Notes under the pieces: generated by a model
What the model was told of the DNA's origin: nothing
Databases searched by the model: none
The model's input: the letters and a program-made list of their open reading frames with translations, nothing else
Origin: Hyphomicrobiales bacterium
GTDB taxonomy: Bacteria > Pseudomonadota > Alphaproteobacteria > Rhizobiales > Rhizobiaceae
Direction: 5' to 3'
Length of the DNA stretch: 44,547 bases
NCBI GenBank assembly: GCA_900473805.1
Contig: UCMS01000018.1
Span: 1 to 44,547, forward strand
Made by a program: the position numbers and the translations under genes
In this document: positions 33,897 to 43,277 of the stretch, piece after piece
How positions within the stretch are numbered: position 1 is the first letter of the stretch
Layout: each line of letters begins with the position of its first letter

Positions 33897-36182
33897 TCAG
33901 ACAAATGAGTGTCCCCCCACCCTCGCATCAGTGGGAACGGATCGAGGTTCATTCCTGACAAATGCCGAGACAGCCGCCGTAGCTGACTGAGGGCGATGGA
34001 AAAGGTATCCTTGCGCCGTCTTGCATCCGATGCTTCGAAGGAAGTCGGCTTGTTCCTGTGTTTCGACACCCTCGGCGACGACATCCGCGCCGAGACCTTC
34101 ACCGATATCCACAATGGCTTTCACCAATGCTGTGGCACCGGCTTTCGTCGACAGTCGAGCGATGAAGGACCTGTCGATCTTGATCACCGACAAAGGAAAA
34201 TCCAAAAGATGTGTCAACGATGCGAAGCCGGTCCCAAAATCATCAAGCGCGATCATAACGCCAGCGTTCCGCAGCTTTTTGCAAACGTCCTTAATCACGT
34301 CCGCCCCACGCTGCAGCAGCACATCTTCGGTGATCTCGATCTGGAACTGTTTCGGCTCCAAGCCTCGACTTCTCAACCCTTCCAGCAATCGATCGGTAAA
34401 GACGGGATCTATGAGCTGGTTCTGACCGACATTGATGGCAATTGAGCCGAAGTCGATGCCGGCGTTTTGCCATGCAGCAGCCTGATCCAGGGCCGACTGT
34501 AGAACAAATTCTCCAATCTCCAGAGAAACCGTCGGGTCTTCAATAGCCGGACTGAACGTCCCCGGCCCCCGAACTCCCTCGGCGCTGTTCCATCGCAAGA
34601 GAGCCTCGTAGCCGGCAACATCGCCGGTCGTCAGGGATACCTTAGCCTGATAGTGCAGTTCAAGTTGTCCCGCCGCGAGTGCATCGGAGATAGACGCAAT
34701 GCTCTCAACTTTCCAGTCCGCAACCGCCTTCATCAGCGGATCGAAGAAAAAATACCGATTACGCCCAGCAGCCTTGGCACTGTACAATGCCAGGTCAGCC
34801 TGACTCATCAAATCAGCCTCGGTGAAGCCACCTCCACCTTCGTGGACCGCTATCCCTATTGAAGTACTGCAGCGAAACGACGCTCCATGAAAGTAGAGGG
34901 GGGCGGAGGCAATCTTTAAAATTCGGCCAGCAATGCCATCCAATTCCAAGCGATCGGTGACGCCCTCAATTACGAGCGCAAATTCATCACCGCCGATACG
35001 GGCAAGCATTCGTCCATGGGCCCGAACAGCATCCAGTCGCCGCGCAATTTCTTTGAGGCATTCATCACCAGCGGCGTGACCATGCGTGTCGTTGATGTCT
35101 TTGAAACCGTCAAGATCCAAGAGCATCAGGGTAACTGGACTGCCACGATGTTTGACATCATGGAGACGCTCCAATAGCTGGCCACGGTTCCTCAACCCGG
35201 TCAGTGGATCGCGCTCAGCAAGCCTCTTGATCTTCTCAATCGCCTCTTTCTCCTCGGTGATATCCTGCTTCATCCCGAAGCGGCGCACAGGCAGGCCGTT
35301 CTGGAGCTCGACATGGCCCGCGATCCGCACCACGCGTTTGTTACCTTTAGCTGTAACCATCTGCCCCTCGAAGACATAGGCTTCATTGGTTTCGCGAGAA
35401 TGTGCGACTTGCGCCACAAGACGTTTGAACTCTTCAGGGGAATAAAATTGTTCAAGCGTGTCGAGCGAAGGCAGGAAGGTCTTGTCGACCTCATGAAGCG
35501 CGTACATGCCGTCGCTCCACAGAAGCTCGCCCGTCTTGCAGTCAATCTCCCAAGCCCCGATTTTCGCCAGATCAGAGGCGCAGTCGAGCAACCGTTTTTG
35601 TGTCCGCAACTCCTGGCGTTGTCTTTCGAGCACATCGGACGCAAGAGCCAGTTCAAGCGACAGTTTACGCATCGTGCCAGCATTGCGGTATTGGTTGAGC
35701 AGCGCTGCCGTCGTTGCACCGAGCATTCTCAGTTGCTCGAGTTCTCGATCAGTCATCGCCCGCGGGGCATCATCGAGGATGCACAGACTGCCGGCCATCA
35801 GACCGTCCTGCATTTCCAACGGGCAGCCAGCGTAGAAACGTATATGCGGAGCCCCTGTAACAAGGACGTTCTGCCTAAAGCGCTCGTCAAGATGCATATC
35901 TGCGACCACCAGTAGATCTTGGGACAAGATCGTATGGTTGCAGAACGCCGGCTCCCGATCCATTTCATATTGATCGAGTCCTCGTCGAGCCTTGAACCAC
36001 AGACGATGTTCATCAACAAGAGTGACCAGCACAATTGGAACGTTGAAGATTGACTTTGCCAGCTCGACAACATGCTCGAATGCAGGGTCAACTCCCGTAT
36101 CCAATACATTCAACTGCCGAAGGCAACTCAGTCGATCCGTTTCATTCGGAGCTACCGGGTATGTATCGCTGGTATTCGGCAT
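33897..36182 (-). CDS. GAF-PAS-GGDEF-EAL bifunctional c-di-GMP protein, paralogue
   Basis: This 761-aa soluble protein has GAF (~15-165: LRQLNVLDTGVDPAFEHVVE, EHRLWFKARRGLD, CNHTILSQDLLVVADMHLDERFRQ), PAS (~205-315: IGAWEIDCKTGELLWSDGM), GGDEF (~325-480) and EAL (~500-740). The GGDEF motif is intact at residues 397-401 (RIGGDEFALV). The EAL side is also complete: EAL at 526-528, SIAINVGQNQL, IEITEDV, ALDDFGTGFASL near 645, IKIDRSF, VVAEGVETQEQ and AQGYLFHRP. It is a close structural paralogue of 8737-11043, where the cyclase motif is AGDEF. It diverges from the adenylation/acyltransferase gene at 36415. Sensory ligands are unknown. Confidence 0.94.
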   Translation of the reverse strand: MPNTSDTYPVAPNETDRLSCLRQLNVLDTGVDPAFEHVVELAKSIFNVPIVLVTLVDEHRLWFKARRGLDQYEMDREPAFCNHTILSQDLLVVADMHLDERFRQNVLVTGAPHIRFYAGCPLEMQDGLMAGSLCILDDAPRAMTDRELEQLRMLGATTAALLNQYRNAGTMRKLSLELALASDVLERQRQELRTQKRLLDCASDLAKIGAWEIDCKTGELLWSDGMYALHEVDKTFLPSLDTLEQFYSPEEFKRLVAQVAHSRETNEAYVFEGQMVTAKGNKRVVRIAGHVELQNGLPVRRFGMKQDITEEKEAIEKIKRLAERDPLTGLRNRGQLLERLHDVKHRGSPVTLMLLDLDGFKDINDTHGHAAGDECLKEIARRLDAVRAHGRMLARIGGDEFALVIEGVTDRLELDGIAGRILKIASAPLYFHGASFRCSTSIGIAVHEGGGGFTEADLMSQADLALYSAKAAGRNRYFFFDPLMKAVADWKVESIASISDALAAGQLELHYQAKVSLTTGDVAGYEALLRWNSAEGVRGPGTFSPAIEDPTVSLEIGEFVLQSALDQAAAWQNAGIDFGSIAINVGQNQLIDPVFTDRLLEGLRSRGLEPKQFQIEITEDVLLQRGADVIKDVCKKLRNAGVMIALDDFGTGFASLTHLLDFPLSVIKIDRSFIARLSTKAGATALVKAIVDIGEGLGADVVAEGVETQEQADFLRSIGCKTAQGYLFHRPQSATAAVSAFVRNEPRSVPTDARVGGHSFV

Positions 36183-36414
36183 GTCTCAGCACCTATGTGG
36201 GATAATATCCACTTGTCTTATCAGAGTTTCCTTAAGTTTTAGTTGGCCCACCAAGTCTTCTCCCGAGTTCGCCACCGCCTCATCTCTAAGCGTGCCGGAA
36301 AAGCTCTGCCCCTCAGCGCGCTCCGCAATCTTCCGCGCGGGCAGACGACAGCGGGAAGCTCATACTTGACTATCAATCTCATCATATTTAAGCCCCCTCC
36401 AGATTGGAGGGGCA
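36183..36414. promoter_or_regulatory. Divergent promoter region
   Basis: This is AT-rich DNA of 232 bp between the GGDEF-EAL gene (-) and the adenylation/acyltransferase gene (+). cttgac occurs at 36365-36370, but no well-spaced -10 box was found. The site ggaggggca before GTG 36415 is a strong ribosome binding site. Confidence 0.4.
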
Positions 36415-39024
36415 GTGCACACTGACAGCTATTCCGCATTTCCGCTGCGTGCGGGCGTCCTTGCGTCGTATGGCGACAGACCTGCGCTCGTGTTTTCCGG
36501 TGGTAGAATTATTAGCTATCGCGAATTGGCGGAACGTGTCGAACGCCAAGCATCACTTTTGCACGGCAGACTCGGATTGGTAAGCGTTGCGGCCGAACTC
36601 TCGGAGCACGCCATCATTGGCTATCTCGCCGCGTTCGAGGCTGGGCATGCGGTGGCCATGCAACCACCGTGTAGAACCGAGGCGTGTGGAACAGTCTTTG
36701 AGCCGGAGTATAGCTACCGGCGCTTCGACGGGCGTTGGCGCTTGGAAAGGCAGGAAGTAGGACAGATAACTCTTCATCCGGATCTTGCGGTCGTATTGTC
36801 AACCTCGGGCAGTACCGGACAAGGTAAGAGTGTGCGGCTATCCTGGAAAAATGTAGCCGCCAATGCACAGTCAATCGCAGAATATCTCGAACTAACCGCC
36901 AGCGACCGCGCCTGCCTTATTCTACCACTTCATTACTCTTATGGGCTCTCCGTGTTGAACGCGCACCTCTTGGTGGGTGCAAGTCTCTACATTCCCGGAG
37001 TTTCGATACTTGATGACGGCTTCCTTGACGGGCTTGCCGCAAGCAGAAGCACCAATCTTTCCGGCGTCCCGTATACGTACGAATTACTCGAGAAAACGAA
37101 TTTCCGGAGGCTGACCTTTCCGGACCTGCGCTTCATGACGGTCGCTGGCGGACGCTTGGCTCCAGATATCGTGCGTAGCTACAATGAACATTTAAGCGCG
37201 TCCGAGGCGCGCTTCTACGTGATGTATGGCCAAACCGAAGCGACCGCGCGGATGGCATACATGCCGCCCGATTGTCTCCCTGGCAGAGAAGACCGGATCG
37301 GGATAGCGATTCCGGGCGGCAGCCTGCATTTAATAGATGAACAAGGGCGTCTAATTTCCGAAGCATATAAGACTGGCGAGCTTGTTTATCGCGGCCCGAA
37401 CGTCATGATGGGTTATGCATGCTCCCGTAAAGATCTCGCTCGCGGGGTTGAACTCGCTGAACTACGAACCGGCGATCTGGCCGAGCGCGACCCTTCTGGC
37501 TTCTTCCGCGTTGTGGGTCGCAGTAAGCGCATATCGAAAATTGCTGGGCTACGCATCGGACATGACAATTTAGAACGAGTCCTTGAGGGGCTTGGCCTGA
37601 CGGCCGCTGTTGTCGGTGATGACGCAAAACTGCACGCATTTTACGAGGGAAGGCAGGACTGCGAGGATGTGCGCCAAGCGCTCGTCAAAGAGAGCGGCCT
37701 GACATTGTTTCAGGTAAAAGCCACTCGGATTAATGCGCTACCGAGGCTGGCATCCGGAAAGATCGACTACCAAACATTGCGTGACAGGATGAACGGCGAG
37801 CTTGACAGCGACCGAGTGACAGGCGGCGTCCAAGGTTTGTTCGAGCAAGCTTTCTACCCACGAAAAGTTACGCAAAGCGACAGCTTTCTCTCGCTCGGCG
37901 GCGACTCGTTGCGCTTCGTCCAACTCTCTCTGGAACTTGAGAGGGTATTGGGTGATCTGCCGGAGAAATGGGAGACCTTGCAAGTCCGCGAGCTGACGGC
38001 TTTACCGCCGAGGGAGACTAAACTACCACACATCGGCATCGATCTGGTTGTTCGAGCGCTCGCAATATTGCTGGTCGTGGTCCACCACGAAACGCTGTGG
38101 CCCATACCGGGAGGAGCCGCGGCGATGGTTATCCTCGTGGGCTTTGGGCTTGCGCGCTTCCAAAGTGGCACTCTTCTGTCAGGTTCATATTGGCGGTTGC
38201 TACGCCCCCTGCCCCACATCCTTCTTCCCTACTACATGATCGTCGCGGGTTACTCGATCGCGTGGGGTGAAGTCCCCTGGGCTTCTGTTTTTCTGGTCGG
38301 GAACTTCGGATTTGCTGACCCCGTTCGGCATACTATGGTGCCCTATCTGTACTGGTTTATCGAGGCCTATTGTCAAATTCTGATCGTATTTGGACTCATC
38401 TTCGTCTCACCATTCGTTCGACGGTTCGCGTCCGCCGACCCGTTCAAGTTCGGCATGGTATTGCTCATTGCTTCGGTGACAGCACGTCTCGTTTTGCCGC
38501 AGCTTTGGGACATAGGAAACCGCCAGATCTTCACCCTTCCCTGGATCTTCTACCTCGCAGTGTTAGGCTGGTGTGCGGCAATCGCCACGACCTGTCGTCA
38601 ACGGCTGACGCTCATGTTGTCGGGAGCCGCGATCTTACTCTACTTCGGCTTCTATGACGCCGTTTGGATCGGAACGACGGTAAAATACACGTTTCAGATC
38701 GCTGTACTCGCTGCATTGCTTTTTCTGCCACACATCTCCTTGCCGCGATGGACTTTTCGACTGATCTTGCCGCTGTCTGCAGCTGGCTTCCACATCTACA
38801 TCCTACACCGATTTGTGCCCGAGTTTCTGCTTGCATCGACACAGTCGATCCTGTCACCAGCAGCTTATTCCGTCTTTTCGATCGTGGGGGGCATCTTACT
38901 CGGGATCGCGGTCAGGTCCGCTCAAAGCATGCTCATAGATTGGCTCCTTCGCGCAAAAAGTGAGAAGTCTGCGAATGTTGTGAAGCCCGCTGCGCCGCCG
39001 CCAGAATATTTCCAGAACCCCTAA
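36415..39024 (+). CDS. Adenylation domain - carrier protein - membrane acyltransferase fusion
   Basis: This 869-aa protein joins three activities. Residues ~10-455 form an AMP-binding (ANL) enzyme: STSGSTG (129-135), YGQTEATARM (from 271), TGDL (352), GRSKRISKIAGLRI, and catalytic Lys449 in ASGKID. Residues ~465-530 form a carrier domain with the phosphopantetheine Ser498 in LGGDSLRF. Residues ~545-845 have about ten hydrophobic helices and look like an Acyltransferase_3 (OafA-like) membrane domain, with LDLVVRALAILLVVVHHE at its start. It would activate an acid or amino acid, load it on its own carrier, and pass it across or at the membrane to an acceptor, perhaps a surface polysaccharide or lipid. 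The logic resembles the separate DltA/DltC/DltB proteins. Substrate and acceptor are unknown. GTG start with ggagggg upstream. Confidence 0.85.
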   Translation: MHTDSYSAFPLRAGVLASYGDRPALVFSGGRIISYRELAERVERQASLLHGRLGLVSVAAELSEHAIIGYLAAFEAGHAVAMQPPCRTEACGTVFEPEYSYRRFDGRWRLERQEVGQITLHPDLAVVLSTSGSTGQGKSVRLSWKNVAANAQSIAEYLELTASDRACLILPLHYSYGLSVLNAHLLVGASLYIPGVSILDDGFLDGLAASRSTNLSGVPYTYELLEKTNFRRLTFPDLRFMTVAGGRLAPDIVRSYNEHLSASEARFYVMYGQTEATARMAYMPPDCLPGREDRIGIAIPGGSLHLIDEQGRLISEAYKTGELVYRGPNVMMGYACSRKDLARGVELAELRTGDLAERDPSGFFRVVGRSKRISKIAGLRIGHDNLERVLEGLGLTAAVVGDDAKLHAFYEGRQDCEDVRQALVKESGLTLFQVKATRINALPRLASGKIDYQTLRDRMNGELDSDRVTGGVQGLFEQAFYPRKVTQSDSFLSLGGDSLRFVQLSLELERVLGDLPEKWETLQVRELTALPPRETKLPHIGIDLVVRALAILLVVVHHETLWPIPGGAAAMVILVGFGLARFQSGTLLSGSYWRLLRPLPHILLPYYMIVAGYSIAWGEVPWASVFLVGNFGFADPVRHTMVPYLYWFIEAYCQILIVFGLIFVSPFVRRFASADPFKFGMVLLIASVTARLVLPQLWDIGNRQIFTLPWIFYLAVLGWCAAIATTCRQRLTLMLSGAAILLYFGFYDAVWIGTTVKYTFQIAVLAALLFLPHISLPRWTFRLILPLSAAGFHIYILHRFVPEFLLASTQSILSPAAYSVFSIVGGILLGIAVRSAQSMLIDWLLRAKSEKSANVVKPAAPPPEYFQNP

Positions 39025-39104
39025 ATTTTTAAGGTTTCCTGAAACGCAAAGTGAGTAACCCCGCTAGTATATGAGAACTATCACACATAGGGGGTCAGCG
39101 TCTC

Positions 39105-40439
39105 ATGGCACAGCAACTCAGGACAAAACTCTGGTTTTTAAGCTCGGATACGGCCGGCAATTTTGCGATTACCACGGCTGTGCTCATACCTACTCTTTTT
39201 GTTGCTGCTTCTGTTGCCCTGAACCTAACCACAGCGGTTGCAGAGAGTGATCGAATGCAGGCAGCACTCGATGCTGCAGCAATAGCCGCAGTGAAAGCAT
39301 ACGGTGAGGGTGCCTCTGAGACCAACGCCAGCCAAGAGGCAAAGTCTGTCTTCTTTGCTAATTTCTCCCGACCCTCGACGGGAACTGGAGTGGGAGCAAC
39401 AGATAGCGCCCCCTTTGACGAAAGGGCATTCCAACTTACCTTCAACGCAAGCGAGCTAGACACCCGGGCAACCGCTTCGTTTTCTACAAATTATGATCCG
39501 ATCTTCTGGGGATTGGCGCCATACGACATTTCGAGATTGAGTGTAGCGGCTCGCGTCCCTGACAAAGAAGTCTGCATACTCGCCCTGCATCAGACAGCGA
39601 GCCGTGCGGTCGAAATCAGCGGAAGTTCCAAAGTCGATACGGGAAACTGTACGATTACATCCAATTCCGACAGTGCGCAGTCAATCTATCTCAGCGGAAC
39701 CGCCACTTTAAAAGCTGCGTGCCTTTACACATCAGGCCAAGTTGCAGCTACGCTTGCCCAACTGAAGCTTGACTGTGACGAAGCCCGTGAGCGCACTGCT
39801 CGCACGCCGGATCCGTTCAAGTCGAAAGTACTTCCCCGAGCGCAGTCCTGGGTGAACCTGCAAGGTTGTGGACAGAATTTTGTAAGCGGCGGCGGGGGAA
39901 ACGGTGACTGCAATGGGACCGGCCGCACTCCGAACAAGGTGCCGGACAGCTACAGCGTAGTCCTGAAGCCAGGCACCTATGGTTCTCTTGAAATTAGAGG
40001 CAAGGTGAACCTCCAACCTGGCAATTATATAATCGACGGGGGTCCACTTCGCTTCACCAGCCAGTCCATTGTGACGGCGGAAAACGTTACCTTCTTCCTT
40101 CTGAAGGGGTCCGATATAGGTATTCATGGCGGCGCAACGTTTCGTATCACCGCTCCTACAGAGGGCGACTGGGCCGGCTTTTCGCTGGTTGCCGCTCGCG
40201 ACAACACGGAACCTGCGGTCATAAATGGCAACAGCGGGTCTGTCTTTTCAGGCATCATCTACATGCCCGCGTCGCAGGAAATTCAATATGCCGGAAATAG
40301 TACAACCGAGGGTGAATGCGTGCGACTGATTGCGCAGGAGATCACGATGATCGGAAACAGCAGTTTCAAACTGGATTGCGGGCAGGAGCTCGCGGAGAAA
40401 ACAATCAGCAATCCCGGCGCAATTCGTCTAGTACAATAG
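39105..40439 (+). CDS. TadG/TadE-like pilus-assembly protein
   Basis: This 444-aa protein has an N-terminal Tad-type anchor: SSDTAGNFAITTAVLIPTLF then VAASVALNLTTAVAESDRMQ AALDAAAIAAVKAYGEG. The sequence GNFA(I)…P and the Ala-rich helix with DAAAIAAVKA are typical of TadG/TadE pseudopilin-like proteins. The rest is extracytoplasmic, with paired Cys and a possible β-helical region with Asn/Gly-rich repeats (GSLEIRGKVNLQPGNYIIDG, NVTFFLLKGSDIGIHGGATF). It lacks a clear von Willebrand domain of classic TadG. Rhizobial replicons often carry such solitary genes; no other tad/cpa gene is present here. The 5' spacer to the acyltransferase gene is 80 bp, so co-transcription is possible. Confidence 0.8.
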   Translation: MAQQLRTKLWFLSSDTAGNFAITTAVLIPTLFVAASVALNLTTAVAESDRMQAALDAAAIAAVKAYGEGASETNASQEAKSVFFANFSRPSTGTGVGATDSAPFDERAFQLTFNASELDTRATASFSTNYDPIFWGLAPYDISRLSVAARVPDKEVCILALHQTASRAVEISGSSKVDTGNCTITSNSDSAQSIYLSGTATLKAACLYTSGQVAATLAQLKLDCDEARERTARTPDPFKSKVLPRAQSWVNLQGCGQNFVSGGGGNGDCNGTGRTPNKVPDSYSVVLKPGTYGSLEIRGKVNLQPGNYIIDGGPLRFTSQSIVTAENVTFFLLKGSDIGIHGGATFRITAPTEGDWAGFSLVAARDNTEPAVINGNSGSVFSGIIYMPASQEIQYAGNSTTEGECVRLIAQEITMIGNSSFKLDCGQELAEKTISNPGAIRLVQ

Positions 40440-40505
40440 CAAAGTGAACAGTGTTGCCCCACTCTCTTTAGAGGCGTGCGCTACGGCGATAACTCGGATA
40501 GGGTG

Positions 40506-40742
40506 TCAAGCCTGCTCATATGCTCGGAGCGTGGTCCGTGCATGCTGGCAAACAGACCTCAAATCATTCCCGCCGTCACGTGCGTCCTCAAAAGCCAGAA
40601 GAGCCACGGTGCGCCGAGTTCCCAGGATCTTGCATAATCTGGAGAGCGTGTCCGGGTTGGCCGGCACTAGCTGCGCTATGGCGTCTAGCTCGCGAGTGGA
40701 GACGTCGTCCAGTCCTAGGAAGTTGAAATTAGCTTCGAACAC
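40506..40742 (-). CDS. Possible small hypothetical protein
   Basis: This is a 78-aa frame, GTG start, with a protein-like composition: MFEANFNFLGLDDVSTRELD AIAQLVPANPDTLSRLCKIL GTRRTVALLAFEDARDGG. I do not recognise the family. The ribosome binding site is weak. It could be a small helical regulator or a chance frame. Confidence 0.35.
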   Translation of the reverse strand: MFEANFNFLGLDDVSTRELDAIAQLVPANPDTLSRLCKILGTRRTVALLAFEDARDGGNDLRSVCQHARTTLRAYEQA

Positions 40743-41250
40743 TTCAAGATACCCTGCCGCGCGGCGCGCATATCGGAATTCGTATCAACCTGACCGCATA
40801 TGGATGATTGATGCTTCGAAACAGGCGCTGTCGACAAGGCGTTTCAGGCCTGACGTGCTCCAGCACCAACCTCATCGGCCCATCCGTTAGCCAACGAATG
40901 GCATGTTAACGGCAAAAACTGGGGCTGCCAGAGCCATCAGGGATGCGAGCACGGAGAAGGCGACTTCATACGGCGTATTCTACGTGTGCGTGTACCGGTC
41001 CAGTCATAGGCCATCATCAACACTCCTAAGCCAGCCTTCATAGCCGACCGATCTCATACTGCGACCTCAAGCTTGACCCAAGCTTTTCGAATGGAGTCCT
41101 GCGAAGCGGTGGGCGCCGGATGTTTGGCAGCCTATGTTGAATCGACAAGTCACGTCTCTCACGCTCGAGCCAGGTCGTCGCCAAATTCCATTGATCTTTG
41201 ATATCCCGATCTTTAGCTAGGAACATCAGTCGAGAGCCGGGCGTCATTGC
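40743..41250. other. 508-bp stretch before the Cache kinase, mostly without intact genes
   Basis: No intact gene is supported here. It contains the probable small pseudogene at 40887-41017. A 69-aa minus-strand frame at 41038-41247 has no domain and no ribosome binding site. Confidence 0.4.
40887..41017 (-). pseudogene. Degraded small membrane protein gene
   Basis: A strong ribosome binding site (ttaggagtgttg) precedes ATG 41017, which gives MMAYDWTGTRTRRIRRMKSP and soon stops. A shift of frame near 40965 gives YEVAFSVLASLMALAAPVFA then VNMPFVG and a stop at 40887. The two halves together would be a ~43-aa protein with a basic start and one hydrophobic helix. It is probably frameshifted; this is an interpretation. 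Confidence 0.4.
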
Positions 41251-41271
41251 GTGGGAGATGGGCGAGTGAGT

Positions 41272-42798
41272 ATGAGCGGTTCTACCCGGTCAGTTTCGAA
41301 GATCGCTGCGTTTGCCACCGCGGCGGCTCTTGTCGCGCTTCTGTCCATTCTCGGTACTTGGGCCGCACAGTCCTATTTTACGGTGATCAATCGGGCTGAA
41401 GAGCGCGCCATAGCTTCTGTGAAGATCGTCGCTAGCAATGCGTCCTGGATCCATCAGATGGGAACCCAGACCGTTCGCCGGATCGATGATGCGCTCCGCC
41501 TTTCGGATCTCCGGTTTGATGGAAACATCCGTGATATCGACGTGGCGACGCAAGGTTTGCCAGGCGGCGTAAAGGCCTATGTCGTCGACGCCACTGGCCG
41601 AACCCTCTACTCGACCGATCCGCAGATCAGGCGCGTCGACATCACTGATCGCGACTACTTCCGCGCCGTGAGGGACGGAACAATGGAGTATGTCTCGTCC
41701 CTTCTCATCAGTCGGTTGAATGGTGACCAGATCTTCGTCTTCAGTCGTCGAATTGTGCGAGACGGAGAGTTTGTAGGAGCGATCATGGTCTCGGTCCCCG
41801 CCGAAATTATGCGACCGATCTGGGATACCGTGGACCTTGGCGGAAACTACACTGTCAGCTTCATTCGCGACGACGGTATGCTTGTGGCCCGCTACCCTTT
41901 CCCTGAGTCCACCCTGGACATGTCCGGTTATGTGCTATTCACAGAGTACCTGAAAGAAGCGTCCTCCGGCACCTACCTCGCAGACGCCTCACCGATGGAT
42001 GGCGTGAAACGGCTAGTGGCTTATCAACGTGTGGACGGCACACCGTTCGTGGCGGTGGCTGCAACAGAATACAGTGTGTTGATCCGCCCATTCTGGACAA
42101 CTCTGTCCATGCTCGGTGCAGTCGCTCTCCTCGTCGTCAGCGGTGCTATAGCCGCCGGCTGGTGGATCCTGCATCTGTTGAGAGCCCAGGAGCAACAATC
42201 AGCCCAGCTCGCCAAAGCACTTGAGACCAACGAGATGCTCCTGCGTGAAATCCATCACCGGGTGAAGAACAACCTGCAATCCGTGATGTCGCTCGTTCGC
42301 CTGCAGATGCGAGGGAATGAAGGTGTCGAGTCACTAAGCAGCCGGATCAAGTCGATGATCGCGGTGCACGAGCAAATCTACAAGCACGACGCGTATTCCG
42401 AGATCGATGCTGCAGAGCTCATCCGCGCTGTCGTTTGCAACGCGGTGTCAGCTCATGATGCAAAGCTGACCGTCGAATTTGAGTTGCAGCCGCAACCGGT
42501 CTCGGCTGAGAAGGCGACTGCGCTTGCCTTGCTCGTCAATGAAGTTGTGACCAACGCCATCAAATACGCGTACCCTGACGGCAGCGCCGGGCCGTTGTCA
42601 GTCTCTCTGGCAAAATCCGACGAGGTGGGGAAAACTCTGCTGACCATCAGCGACGAAGGTGTCGGTTTCGACATCAATGCGGTCGCGTCTGGGACCGGCA
42701 CGCGGCTGGTCGACGGATCCGTTCGCCAGTTGGACGGCCACTATGATTTCGACACGCATGCCGGAACCCGGTTTTCTGCGACGGTCACCTTGGCTTGA
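41272..42798 (+). CDS. Cache-domain sensor kinase of the HisKA_2 type
   Basis: This 508-aa integral membrane kinase has helix 1 at ~13-35 and helix 2 near 285-305 (TLSMLGAVALLVVSGAIAAGWWILHLL). Between them is a periplasmic double-Cache sensor (VDATGRTLYSTDPQIRRVDI … DRDYFRAV … FSRRIVRDGEFVGAIMVSVP). The cytoplasmic part has the HisKA_2 box LLREIHHRVKNNLQSVMSL, with the phospho-accepting His in EIHHRVKNN, and an ATPase domain with NEVVTNAIKYAYP and SDEGVGF. Such kinases often phosphorylate receivers or general-stress regulators. The start may also be GTG 41251, seven codons upstream. A stop to start distance to neighbours leaves it as a single-gene unit. The ligand is unknown. Confidence 0.9.
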   Translation: MSGSTRSVSKIAAFATAAALVALLSILGTWAAQSYFTVINRAEERAIASVKIVASNASWIHQMGTQTVRRIDDALRLSDLRFDGNIRDIDVATQGLPGGVKAYVVDATGRTLYSTDPQIRRVDITDRDYFRAVRDGTMEYVSSLLISRLNGDQIFVFSRRIVRDGEFVGAIMVSVPAEIMRPIWDTVDLGGNYTVSFIRDDGMLVARYPFPESTLDMSGYVLFTEYLKEASSGTYLADASPMDGVKRLVAYQRVDGTPFVAVAATEYSVLIRPFWTTLSMLGAVALLVVSGAIAAGWWILHLLRAQEQQSAQLAKALETNEMLLREIHHRVKNNLQSVMSLVRLQMRGNEGVESLSSRIKSMIAVHEQIYKHDAYSEIDAAELIRAVVCNAVSAHDAKLTVEFELQPQPVSAEKATALALLVNEVVTNAIKYAYPDGSAGPLSVSLAKSDEVGKTLLTISDEGVGFDINAVASGTGTRLVDGSVRQLDGHYDFDTHAGTRFSATVTLA

Positions 42799-42852
42799 AA
42801 CTCTACGCCCGCTACGGCCGAGCGCACGTCCTTTCAGTCGGATGATCGGTCC

Positions 42853-43123
42853 TCAAGCCGACTTCAGTGTCCGCTCTGCTGCCAGCCTCTGAAACCCCAC
42901 CCGATCACGCCCGGCATCCTTGGCTCTCATAGAGCGCGAAGTCTACGCGAGCAACGAGTTCCGCCGGGTTGATTATCCTGGACTCACTGGTGAAGACGGT
43001 AGCGCCGAGGCTGGCAGCAACGATGCCGAACTCGCTCCCTTCATGCGACATCCCGACTTCGCTGATCGCCTCGCTGACAAGACCTGCCGGTTCAACCTCG
43101 GGCGCCCGCACGTCCCGATTCAT
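42853..43123 (-). pseudogene. GGDEF-domain (diguanylate cyclase) C-terminal remnant
   Basis: The minus strand reads SEFGIVAASLGATVF then SRIINPAELVARVDFALYES. After a frameshift of one base near 42915 it continues KDAGRDRVGFQRLAAERTLK SA and stops at 42853. This is the conserved end of a GGDEF domain (PAELVARAD.ALYESK..GRDRV). The GGDEF motif itself and everything upstream are lost. It is therefore a dead fragment of a further cyclase gene. Confidence 0.75.
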
Positions 43124-43277
43124 TCGATCTCAGTTCGAATTATGTTCCAACCACGCCCAATATTGGTCTCGGATCGTTGAGTCATTAGGACAGTCAGTAG
43201 CTTAGGCTGGTGGGTGCAAGCTCTATCAAAGGAGCTCAGATAGCCACAGCAGTCGCACTCGCTGAAGGACACAGCGG
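43124..43277. other. Non-coding stretch
   Basis: Nothing recognisable here between the GGDEF remnant and the small protein gene. Confidence 0.35.

Noticed and set aside
41038..41247. 69-aa minus-strand frame before the Cache kinase
   Set aside because: No ribosome binding site, Arg-rich low-quality composition, no recognisable family.
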